From: Pimelobacter simplex
GTDB taxonomy: Bacteria; Actinomycetota; Actinomycetes; Propionibacteriales; Nocardioidaceae
DNA length: 64,000 nt
Reading direction: 5' to 3'
Assembly (NCBI RefSeq): GCF_900114845.1
Contig: NZ_FOUK01000003.1
Span: forward strand, 124,001 to 188,000
Shown here: positions 46,919 through 53,817 of the stretch, one piece after another
Layout of the letters: the number at the start of each line of letters is the position of its first letter
Position numbering within the stretch: the first letter of the stretch is position 1
The notes under the pieces: model-generated
Seen by the model: only the letters and a program-made list of their open reading frames with translations
The model's database searches: none
Told to the model about the DNA's origin: nothing
Position numbers and translations under genes: made by a program

Positions 46919-47761
46919 TTGGCTCTCTCCGGCATCCTCCGGCTCTTCGTCGGCAGGCCGGTCCACCCTGTCGGTGACGACGGGCGGATGGCTCTGTCCG
47001 ACCACCTCCGGGAGCTGCGCGCCCGCATCCTGAAGGCTGCGCTCGTCCTCCTCGTGGGGTTCATCGTCGCGCTGTTCTTCTTCGACCCGATCTTCGCGGT
47101 CATCAACGAGCCCTACCAGCGCGCCCGCGAGTCGCTCGGTGCCGAGCGCACCATGGCCACCACCAGCGGCGTGGCCGGCGGCTTCATGCTCTACCTCAAG
47201 CTGTGCGGACTGGCCGCGATCATCGGCACCAGCCCGATCTGGCTCTACCAGATCTGGGCGTTCATCCTGCCCGGGCTGCACTCCACCGAGAAGCGCTGGA
47301 CGGCGCTCTTCGCCGTCATCGCCGGCCCGCTCTTCATCGGCGGCATCGTCCTGGGCTACGTGACCCTGCCCAAGGGCCTCGAGATCCTGATCGGATTCAC
47401 CCAGGCCGACCTGACCAACCTCGTCGAGTTCAACGACTACCTGAGCTTCTTCACCCGCACCATGCTGGTGTTCGGCATCGCCTTCGAGATCCCGGTCTTC
47501 GTGGTGCTGCTCAACATGGCGGGCATCCTGCGCGGCAAGGCGCTCGGCGCGGTCCGCCCGTGGATCGTGATCGGCTGCTTCGTCTTCGCGGCCGCCGCGA
47601 CGCCGTCGACCGACCCGTTCACGATGACGTTCATGGCGGTGCCGATGGTGGTGCTGTTCTTCGTCTCCGAGGTGATCGCGCGGCTCAACGACCGGCGCCG
47701 CGACAAGAACAAGATCAACGCGGGCCTGTCTCCCGACGAGGCCAGCCCGCTCGACCTGTAG
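46919..47761 (+). CDS. tatC: Sec-independent translocase subunit TatC
   Basis: 280 residues, six membrane helices. Family marks: MALSDHLRELRARILKAA (signal-peptide receptor region), the periplasmic EPYQRARESLG region, and FEIPVFVVLLNMAGIL. The start is uncertain: the TTG at 46919, 3 nt after tatA, gives an N-terminal extension of 23 residues ending GDDGRMALSDHL that resembles other actinobacterial TatC starts; the ATG at 46988 would give the shorter form. I prefer the TTG because the extension is conserved in style. Confidence 0.93.
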   Translation: MALSGILRLFVGRPVHPVGDDGRMALSDHLRELRARILKAALVLLVGFIVALFFFDPIFAVINEPYQRARESLGAERTMATTSGVAGGFMLYLKLCGLAAIIGTSPIWLYQIWAFILPGLHSTEKRWTALFAVIAGPLFIGGIVLGYVTLPKGLEILIGFTQADLTNLVEFNDYLSFFTRTMLVFGIAFEIPVFVVLLNMAGILRGKALGAVRPWIVIGCFVFAAAATPSTDPFTMTFMAVPMVVLFFVSEVIARLNDRRRDKNKINAGLSPDEASPLDL

Positions 47762-47768
47762 GCCCCGC

Positions 47769-47774
47769 TAGCCT
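47769..47774 (+). promoter_or_regulatory. -10 box for the lipid kinase
   Basis: TAGCCT ends 6 nt before the GTG at 47781 and starts 7 nt after the tatC stop. Confidence 0.5.
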
Positions 47775-47780
47775 TCACCC

Positions 47781-48650
47781 GTGCCCCGCGCGATCGTCCT
47801 GACCAACCCGACCTCGGGCAAGGGGCGCGGTGCGCGGACCCGTGACGAGGCGCTGGCGCGCTTCCACGGCGCCGGCTGGCGGACGACGGCGCTCACCGGC
47901 CGCGACGCCGGCGAGGCGCTCGACCTGGCCCGGCTGGCCGTCGCCGAGGAGCCCGACGCGCTGGTGCTCTGCGGCGGCGACGGCATGGTCAACCTGGGGC
48001 TGCAGGCGGCCGCGGGCACCGAGGTGCCGGTCGGCATCCTGCCTGCGGGCACCGGCAACGACTTCGCCCGCTACTTCGACCTGCCGCTGGGGCACGGCGC
48101 CGCCGCCGCGGCCCGGATCGTGCAGGGCTCGCCGCGCACGATCGACCTGGCCCGGATCGGCGATCGCTACTTCGGGGGCGTGCTCGCGGCCGGCTTCGAC
48201 GCCGTGGTCAACGAGCGGGCCAACCGGATGCGCTGGCCGCGGGGCCAGATGCGCTACAACCTGGCCACGCTCGCCGAGCTGCGGGTGTTCCAGCCGCTCC
48301 ACTACGTCCTCGAGCTCGACGGCGTCGAGCGGCGCCTCGAGGCGATGCTCGTGGCGGTCGGCAACGGCCCCTCGTTCGGCGGCGGGCTGCGGATCACGCA
48401 CGGTGCCCAGCTCGACGACGGGCTCCTCGACGTGGTTCTCATCAAGCCACTGGGCAGGATGGAGCTGGTGAGGACCTTCCCCCAGCTCTTCGACGGGAGA
48501 CACGTGAGCCATCCGCAGTACGAGCGCCACCGCGTCAAGCGGGTGACGGTGGCGAGCGCCGGCATCGTCGGGTACGCCGACGGCGAGCGGTTCGGCCCGC
48601 TCCCGCTGACCGTCGAGTGCGTCCCCGGCGCGGTGCGGGTGATCGTGTGA
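47781..48650 (+). CDS. Diacylglycerol/lipid kinase (YegS/DgkB-like)
   Basis: 289 residues. ATP-cone kinase fold: VLTNPTSGKGRGART at the start, LVLCGGDGMVNLGLQ with the catalytic GGDG (about residue 70), and LPAGTGNDFARYFDLP. The second domain includes NGPSFGGGLRITHGAQLDDGLLDV, the substrate-side motif. It phosphorylates diacylglycerol or a related lipid. The stop overlaps the helY start (GTGA). Confidence 0.9.
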   Translation: MPRAIVLTNPTSGKGRGARTRDEALARFHGAGWRTTALTGRDAGEALDLARLAVAEEPDALVLCGGDGMVNLGLQAAAGTEVPVGILPAGTGNDFARYFDLPLGHGAAAAARIVQGSPRTIDLARIGDRYFGGVLAAGFDAVVNERANRMRWPRGQMRYNLATLAELRVFQPLHYVLELDGVERRLEAMLVAVGNGPSFGGGLRITHGAQLDDGLLDVVLIKPLGRMELVRTFPQLFDGRHVSHPQYERHRVKRVTVASAGIVGYADGERFGPLPLTVECVPGAVRVIV

Positions 48651-51436
48651 GCACCCCCGACGAGGCGGACGTGAGCCCCGCCGAGCGCTACGCGTCGTAC
48701 CGCAAGGACCGGGGGCACCCGGTCTTCCGCGACTTCGCGGCGGGCTTCTCGTTCGAGCTCGACGAGTTCCAGGTCGCGGGCTGCCGCGCAGTCGAGGACG
48801 GCGACGGCGTGCTCGTCGCCGCGCCCACCGGTGCGGGCAAGACGGTGGTGGGCGAGTTCGCCGTCCACCTGGCGCTCGAGACCGGGCGCAAGTGCTTCTA
48901 CACGACCCCGATCAAGGCGCTGTCGAACCAGAAGTACCACGACCTCGTCGACCGCTACGGCGCCGACCAGGTCGGCCTGCTCACCGGTGACACCTCGATC
49001 AACGGCGAGGCGCCGGTCGTCGTGATGACCACCGAGGTGCTGCGCAACATGCTCTACGCGCGCTCCCGCACCCTGGTCGGTCTCGGCTTCGTCGTGATGG
49101 ACGAGGTGCACTACCTCGCCGACCGCGCCCGCGGCGCGGTCTGGGAGGAGGTCATCATCCACCTGCCCGAGTCGGTGTCGGTGATCTCCCTGTCGGCGAC
49201 GGTCTCCAACGCCGAGGAGTTCGGCGAGTGGCTCGAGACGGTGCGCGGCTCGACCCGCACGATCGTCGCCGAGCGGCGCCCGGTGCCGCTGTTCCAGCAC
49301 GTGATGGTGGGCCGCCGGCTGCTCGACCTGTTCGCGTCCTCGGACGTCGACGCAGCGGCGGGCTTCGTGCGCGAGGGCGCCCCGGTCAACGACGAGCTGA
49401 TGAAGCTCGCCCGCGACGACTGGGCGTCCTCCCGGCTCAAGGACCGGCGCACCCCCAAGGGCGCGCGCGGGCGCCAGGGCGGCCCCGGCAGCCGCAACGT
49501 GGGCAGCGGACGGCGGATCTGGATCCCCGGCCGGCTCGACGTGATCGACCAGCTCGAGCGGCACAACCTGCTGCCCGCCATCGACTTCATCTTCAGCCGG
49601 GCCGGCTGCGACGCCGCCGTCAAGCAGTGCCTCGAGGCGAACCTGCGGCTCACCACGCCCGAGGAGCGCGACGAGGCGATCGCCTACGTCGAGCGCACCC
49701 TCGGCGGGCTGCCCTCCGACGACCTGCACGTGCTCGGCTACCACGACTTCCTCGACGCCGCCTCGCGCGGCGTCGCGGCCCACCACGCGGGCATGCTGCC
49801 GGCGTTCAAGGAGTGCGTCGAGGAGCTCTACCTGCGCGGGCTGGTCAAGATGGTCTTCGCGACCGAGACGCTGGCGCTCGGCATCAACATGCCGGCGCGG
49901 ACCGTCGTCCTCGAGAAGCTGTCGAAGTGGAACGGCGAGACCCACGCCGACATCACGCCGGGGGAGTACACCCAGCTCACCGGACGGGCCGGGCGCCGCG
50001 GCCTCGACATCGAGGGCCATGCGGTCGTGCTCTGGCAGCCGGGGATGAACCCGCGCGAGCTCGCCGGTCTCGCCTCGACGCGGACCTATCCGCTGCGCTC
50101 GTCGTTCCGGCCGTCGTACAACATGGCGGTCAACCTGGTGCACTCCTACGGCCGCCACCAGGCCCGTGAGCTGCTGGAGCAGTCGTTCGCGCAGTTCCAG
50201 GCCGACCGGGCCGTGGTCGGGCTCGCCCGCCAGCAGCGCAAGGCCGAGGACGCCCTCCAGGGCTATGCCGAGGCCGCGCAGTGCCACCTCGGCGACTTCA
50301 TGGAGTACGCGGCGCTGCGGCGCCGGGTCTCCGAGCTCGAGAAGGAGTCGAGCAAGGTCCGCCGCCACGACCGGCGCGACGAGGCGATCGCCTCGCTCGA
50401 GGCGCTCAAGCCCGGCGACGTGATCGTCGTCCCGGTCGGCAAGTTCGCCGGCCCGGCGGTCGTCGTCGACCCCGGCCTGTCCGAGCACGGCCACCGCCCG
50501 CTCGTCATCACCGCCGAGCGGCAGGGCCGGCGGCTGGCGATGATGGACTTCCCGACGCCCGTCGAGCCGGTCGCCCGGATCCGGCTGCCCAAGCGGGTCG
50601 ACGCGCGCAACCCCCACCAGCGCAAGGACATCGCCCAGCAGGTCCGCGAGGCGGTCCGCGCGCTGCCGCTCTCGACCACCCGGCCCAAGGCCGAGCGGGG
50701 CCCGGTCGACGAGGCGACGGCGCGCGAGATCCAGGCGCTGCGCGCCCAGATCCGCGAGCACCCCTGCCACGGCTGCGCCGAGCGCGAGGACCACAGCCGG
50801 TGGGCCGAGCGCTACGCGAAGCTCGACAAGGACACCCAGGTCCTGGCCCAGCGCATCGAGCGGCGCACCAACACCGTGGCGCGCACCTTCGACCGGGTGT
50901 GCGAGGTGCTCGAGGCGCTCGACTACCTCGTCGAGGACGACGTCACCGAGCGCGGTCGCGGGCTGATGCGGATCTACTCCGACCTCGACCTGGTCGCCGC
51001 CGAGTCCCTGCGCACCGGCCTGTGGGACGACCTCACGCCCGCCCAGCTCGGCGCTGTGCTCTCGGCGCTCGTCTACGAGGCCCGCCGGCCCGAGGAGGGC
51101 CCGCCGAACGTGCCGGGCGGCGCCATCCAGGTGACCATCGACGCGATGACCCGGCTCTGGTCCGAGCTCGAGGGGCTCGAGCGCCAGCACCGGCTCGACT
51201 TCCTGCGCAAGCCCGACCCCGGCTTCGCCTGGACGGCGTACCGGTGGGCGGAGGGCCAGGACCTCGACGAGGTGATCACCCGCAACGACCAGACCGCGGG
51301 CGACTTCGTGCGTCAGATGAAGCAGCTCATCGACTTCGCCGGCCAGATCGCCGACGCCGCCGCGGGCACCCCGGTGCGCGACACCGCGCGGCAGCTGGTC
51401 AAGCTGCTGCGCCGCGGGATCGTGGCCACCGGGTGA
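48647..51436 (+). CDS. helY: Ski2-like superfamily II helicase HelY
   Basis: 929 residues. Motif I APTGAGKT (about residue 64), motif II VVMDEVHYLAD, motif III SLSATVSN, and motif VI QLTGRAGRRGLD are complete, so this is an active-looking DEVH helicase of the Ski2/Mtr4 group. The middle basic linker (KDRRTPKGARGRQGGPGSRNVGSG) and C-terminal DSHCT-like part with CHGCAERED complete the known HelY layout. GTG start coupled to the kinase gene; same position near tatC and pafBC as in mycobacteria. Confidence 0.93.
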   Translation: MSTPDEADVSPAERYASYRKDRGHPVFRDFAAGFSFELDEFQVAGCRAVEDGDGVLVAAPTGAGKTVVGEFAVHLALETGRKCFYTTPIKALSNQKYHDLVDRYGADQVGLLTGDTSINGEAPVVVMTTEVLRNMLYARSRTLVGLGFVVMDEVHYLADRARGAVWEEVIIHLPESVSVISLSATVSNAEEFGEWLETVRGSTRTIVAERRPVPLFQHVMVGRRLLDLFASSDVDAAAGFVREGAPVNDELMKLARDDWASSRLKDRRTPKGARGRQGGPGSRNVGSGRRIWIPGRLDVIDQLERHNLLPAIDFIFSRAGCDAAVKQCLEANLRLTTPEERDEAIAYVERTLGGLPSDDLHVLGYHDFLDAASRGVAAHHAGMLPAFKECVEELYLRGLVKMVFATETLALGINMPARTVVLEKLSKWNGETHADITPGEYTQLTGRAGRRGLDIEGHAVVLWQPGMNPRELAGLASTRTYPLRSSFRPSYNMAVNLVHSYGRHQARELLEQSFAQFQADRAVVGLARQQRKAEDALQGYAEAAQCHLGDFMEYAALRRRVSELEKESSKVRRHDRRDEAIASLEALKPGDVIVVPVGKFAGPAVVVDPGLSEHGHRPLVITAERQGRRLAMMDFPTPVEPVARIRLPKRVDARNPHQRKDIAQQVREAVRALPLSTTRPKAERGPVDEATAREIQALRAQIREHPCHGCAEREDHSRWAERYAKLDKDTQVLAQRIERRTNTVARTFDRVCEVLEALDYLVEDDVTERGRGLMRIYSDLDLVAAESLRTGLWDDLTPAQLGAVLSALVYEARRPEEGPPNVPGGAIQVTIDAMTRLWSELEGLERQHRLDFLRKPDPGFAWTAYRWAEGQDLDEVITRNDQTAGDFVRQMKQLIDFAGQIADAAAGTPVRDTARQLVKLLRRGIVATG

Positions 51437-51831
51437 TGCTGACGGTCGCCGCGGCCGTCGTCCTGCGCGAGGGCCGGCTGCTGGTGGTGAGCAAGCAGGC
51501 CGCGCCCGACGTGTTCTACCTGCCCGGCGGGAAGCTGGAGCCGGGCGAGACCCACGAGCAAGCCATGCGCCGCGAGGTGCACGAGGAGCTCGGCGTCGTC
51601 GTGCGCGAGGCCGAGCACTTCCTCGACGTCGAGGCGCCCGCCGCGATCGAGCGGGTCCCGATGAGCCTCACCGTCTTCCTCGCCGAGATCGACGGCGAGC
51701 CGGCCCGCCAGGCCGAGCTCGCCGCCCTCGACTGGGTGGCCGACGCGACCCGGCCCGGGCTCGGGCCGGCGATCCGCGACCACGTGATCCCGGCACTCGT
51801 CGACGCCGGCCTGCTGGCCGGCAGCAGCTAG
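51436..51831 (+). CDS. NUDIX hydrolase
   Basis: 131 residues. Complete Nudix box GGKLEPGETHEQAMRREVHEELGV (first part residues 34-45). Short, single-domain; substrate likely a nucleoside diphosphate derivative. The ATG overlaps the helY stop (TGATG). Its stop shares CTAG with the stop of the convergent exonuclease gene. Confidence 0.9.
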   Translation: MLTVAAAVVLREGRLLVVSKQAAPDVFYLPGGKLEPGETHEQAMRREVHEELGVVVREAEHFLDVEAPAAIERVPMSLTVFLAEIDGEPARQAELAALDWVADATRPGLGPAIRDHVIPALVDAGLLAGSS

Positions 51832-52769
51832 GCGCCGGCGGCGTCGAGGCCGGCGAGCACGCCGGTCAGCCGCTCCACCGGCGACGACAGGGACCAGCGC
51901 TCGACGAGCGCCGCCAGACCCTCCGGGTCGGCCGGGGTGCGGGGGAGGGCCAACCGGTCGCCGCGCGGCAGGTCGATGTCGCGGGCCACGGCGACCACGG
52001 CCGGGGCGACCTCCAGGTAGGGCGCCGCCTCCTTGATCTTCAGCCGCGGGCCGGGGCCCAGGTCGCTGGTGGGGTCCTCCGCCGCCGCACGGACGCCGGC
52101 CAGGTCGCCGTACTTCTGCAGCAGGGAGGCCGCCGTCTTGTCGCCGACCCCCTTGACGCCCGGCAGGCCGTCGGAGGCGTCGCCGCGCAGGGTGGCGAAG
52201 TCGGCGTACTGGTCGGCCCGGACGCCGTACTTCTCGACCACCCACGCCTCGTCGACCCGCTCGTGCCGGCCCACGCCGCGCCCGACGTACAGGACCCGGA
52301 CGCCGGCCGCGTCGTCGACGAGCTGGAAGAGGTCGCGGTCGCCGGTGACCACGTCGACCGGCATCCCGGCCCCGGTGGCCAGCGTGCCGATGACGTCGTC
52401 GGCCTCGTAGCCGGTCGCGCCGACCACGGCGATGCCGAACGCCGCGAGCACCTCGCGGATCACCGGCACCTGCAGCTCGAGCGGGTCCGGCACCTCCTCG
52501 ACGTCGGGGGCACCCTCGACCTCGGCGACCACGCGGTGCGCCTTGTAGGTGGGGATCAGGTCGACGCGCCACTGCGGGCGCCAGTCGTCGTCCCAGCAGC
52601 AGACGAGGTGGGTGGGCTGGTACTGCTCGGCCAGCTGGGAGAGGTAGCCCAGGAGGCCGCGCACCGCGTTCACGTTGGTGCCGTCCGGCGCGAGGATCTC
52701 CGGGGAGCCGAAGTAGGCCCGGAAGTACAGGCTGGCCGTATCGAGGAGTAGAAGGCGCTCAGTCATCAC
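51828..52769 (-). CDS. 5'-3' exonuclease (PolI N-terminal-like)
   Basis: 313 residues. FEN/5'-3' exonuclease fold: LLLLDTASLYFRAYFG at the start, CWDDDWRPQWRVDLIPTYKAHR, the acidic cluster GYEADDVIGTLA and VTGDRDLFQLV, and the helix-3-turn LPGVKGVGDKTAASLL. Stand-alone homologue of the PolA exonuclease domain, also present in mycobacteria. GTG at 52769 (5 nt from TAGGCT) or ATG at 52766 (8 nt); the true start is open by one codon. Divergent from the Lrp-type regulator. Confidence 0.9.
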   Translation of the reverse strand: MMTERLLLLDTASLYFRAYFGSPEILAPDGTNVNAVRGLLGYLSQLAEQYQPTHLVCCWDDDWRPQWRVDLIPTYKAHRVVAEVEGAPDVEEVPDPLELQVPVIREVLAAFGIAVVGATGYEADDVIGTLATGAGMPVDVVTGDRDLFQLVDDAAGVRVLYVGRGVGRHERVDEAWVVEKYGVRADQYADFATLRGDASDGLPGVKGVGDKTAASLLQKYGDLAGVRAAAEDPTSDLGPGPRLKIKEAAPYLEVAPAVVAVARDIDLPRGDRLALPRTPADPEGLAALVERWSLSSPVERLTGVLAGLDAAGA

Positions 52770-52772
52770 AGC

Positions 52773-52789
52773 GCAGCCTATTAGGCTGC
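52773..52789. promoter_or_regulatory. Palindromic bidirectional promoter (exonuclease / Lrp-type gene)
   Basis: GCAGCCTA, one T, TAGGCTGC: a perfect 8-1-8 palindrome. Each arm contains TAGGCT reading outward (52782-52787 on plus, 52780-52775 on minus), 7 nt from the GTG at 52795 and 5-8 nt from the exonuclease start. The two -10 boxes are therefore back to back with one base between. Confidence 0.6.
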
Positions 52790-52794
52790 ACCGC

Positions 52795-53259
52795 GTGAGT
52801 CAGAGCACCAATCCCACGGTCGAGGCGACCGACCGGCAGATCCTGGAGCTTCTGGCCAAGGACGGGCGCATGTCCTACACCGATCTCGGGCGGGCCACGG
52901 GACTGTCCACCTCGGCCGTGCACCAGCGGGTCAAGCGCCTCGAGCAGCGCGGCCTCATCCTCGGCTACGGCGCCACCGTCAACTACGCCGAGATCGGCCT
53001 GCCCCTCACCGCGTTCATCGCGATCCGCCCGATCGACCCCTCGCAGCCCGACGACTGCCCCGACCGGCTCGTCGGCCTCCCGGAGATCGAGTCGTGCTGG
53101 TCGGTGGCCGGCGAGGAGTCCTACCTCCTCAAGGTCCGGATCACCACCCCCCTCGAGCTCGAGGGCCTGCTGAGCCGGATCCGCTCGGTCGCCAACGTGT
53201 CCACCCGGACCACCATCGTGCTCTCGACGTACTACGAGAACCGCCCGGTCAGCTCCTGA
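52795..53259 (+). CDS. Lrp/AsnC-family transcriptional regulator
   Basis: 154 residues. N-terminal AsnC-type HTH (TDRQILELLAKDGRMSYTDLGRATGLSTSAVHQRVKRLEQRGLI) and C-terminal RAM/AsnC ligand-binding ferredoxin-like domain (TAFIAIRPIDPSQPDD, ESCWSVAGEESYLLKVRI). Feast/famine type; effector probably an amino acid. Leaderless GTG start in the shared palindromic promoter, so autoregulation and control of the divergent exonuclease are both plausible. Confidence 0.92.
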   Translation: MSQSTNPTVEATDRQILELLAKDGRMSYTDLGRATGLSTSAVHQRVKRLEQRGLILGYGATVNYAEIGLPLTAFIAIRPIDPSQPDDCPDRLVGLPEIESCWSVAGEESYLLKVRITTPLELEGLLSRIRSVANVSTRTTIVLSTYYENRPVSS

Positions 53260-53298
53260 CCCGGCGCGTCGCCCCGCGACACGCCGTCGGCAGCCGTC

Positions 53299-53327
53299 TT
53301 TTCCGAACTTTTTCCGAACTTTTCCGG
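53299..53327. repeat. T-rich tandem repeat
   Basis: TTTTCCGAAC, TTTTTCCGAAC and TTTTCCGG in a row, 2.8 copies of a 10-11-bp unit. The T runs stand out in this high-GC DNA and follow the Lrp-type gene by 39 nt. Confidence 0.8.
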
Positions 53328-53343
53328 CTCCCGACGTCCCCTC

Positions 53344-53390
53344 CTGACCTGCGAGAACGCGGATCTCCGCAGGTCAGCGGGCGGTTGACA
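53344..53390 (+). promoter_or_regulatory. Hairpin followed by a consensus -35 box
   Basis: CTGACCTGCG (53344-53353) pairs with CGCAGGTCAG (53368-53377) over a 14-nt loop. Eight nt later comes a full-consensus TTGACA (53385-53390). A weak -10 (CAGAGT, 53408-53413) lies 17 nt further. This would start an RNA near 53420 that reads into the structured region and not directly into a gene. Confidence 0.4.
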
Positions 53391-53419
53391 GTCCGGGTAA
53401 GGCTCACCAGAGTACGGAG

Positions 53420-53605
53420 TCGTTCGCTCGTGCAGGTCGTGGCCGGCGGACCGACGTCCGAGTGGCCGTACGTCGGGGGAGTAGCACCAGCTCCACCCGA
53501 CCACGGTTCGCGGAGGTCGGTTCGCTCCTCGAGAGCGGACCGGTAGGGTCCGGGGCCCCCTAGACAACATCGCCACGCCGGCAGCCAGTCGGCGCCGCGA
53601 TGGTC
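53420..53605 (+). ncRNA. Candidate structured leader or small RNA (yybP-ykoY-like core motif)
   Basis: Several hairpins follow each other: CCGACGT/ACGTCGG (53451-53476), CCGACC/GGTCGG (53497-53520), CGCTC/GAGCG (53523-53537), GGACC/GGTCC, and CATCGC/GCGATG (53568-53602). GGGGGAGTAGC (53475-53485) contains the ten-base core I recall for the manganese-sensing yybP-ykoY riboswitch, and GACAACATCG before the last stem resembles its second conserved loop. The closing P1 stem is not evident and the next gene (lnt) is over 200 bp away, so the identity is doubtful. Confidence 0.3.
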
Positions 53606-53647
53606 CGAAGGTGTCCCGGACCCTCCCGCCCTGAGGCGCGTTCCCTT

Positions 53648-53792
53648 GGGCCGAGCGCGTCTCCGGCGGCTCCATCAGGCAGCAAGCTGCCGGTCAGCCG
53701 CCTCCCGCCGCGCTGCCGGCCATTGCCTCGGGCCGAGCGCGTCTCCCGTCGCGGTGCCGGCCGATGATCGGCCTCCCGCCGCGCTGCCGGCC
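53648..53792. repeat. Imperfect duplicated block
   Basis: GGGCCGAGCGCGTCTCC occurs at 53648-53664 and 53730-53746, and a 21-bp stretch beginning CCTCCCGCCGCGC occurs at 53701-53721 and 53772-53792. The order is kept, with offsets of 82 and 71 bp, so this is a tandem duplication that has since lost about 11 bp. Confidence 0.8.
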
Positions 53793-53805
53793 GAGGGCCT
53801 CCGAC

Positions 53806-53811
53806 TAGGCT
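53806..53811 (+). promoter_or_regulatory. -10 box for lnt
   Basis: TAGGCT ends 6 nt before the GTG at 53818; no Shine-Dalgarno. Confidence 0.55.
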
Positions 53812-53817
53812 CACCGC

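Larger units (their letters stand above)
53260..53817. other. 558-bp noncoding stretch with repeats, a promoter and a structured RNA candidate
   Basis: No convincing gene on either strand; the open frames here are Arg/Pro-rich and lack starts. From left to right it holds a T-rich tandem repeat (53299-53327), a 10-bp-arm hairpin (53344-53377), a TTGACA -35 box (53385-53390), a run of hairpins with a riboswitch-like core (about 53420-53605), an imperfect duplicated block (53648-53792) and the -10 box of lnt (53806-53811). It is by far the longest gap in the window. Confidence 0.7.

Noticed and set aside
48302..51190. 962-codon open frame antisense to helY
   Set aside because: Same kind of shadow; helY shows all helicase motifs and tight overlaps with its neighbours.
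53420..53605. RNase P RNA, tmRNA or 4.5S RNA in the noncoding gap
   Set aside because: None of their conserved cores is present and the region is too short for the first two.
53600..53770. Short plus-strand frame starting at an ATG inside the noncoding stretch
   Set aside because: The product is Arg/Pro/Ser-rich, lies over the duplicated block and has no ribosome site.
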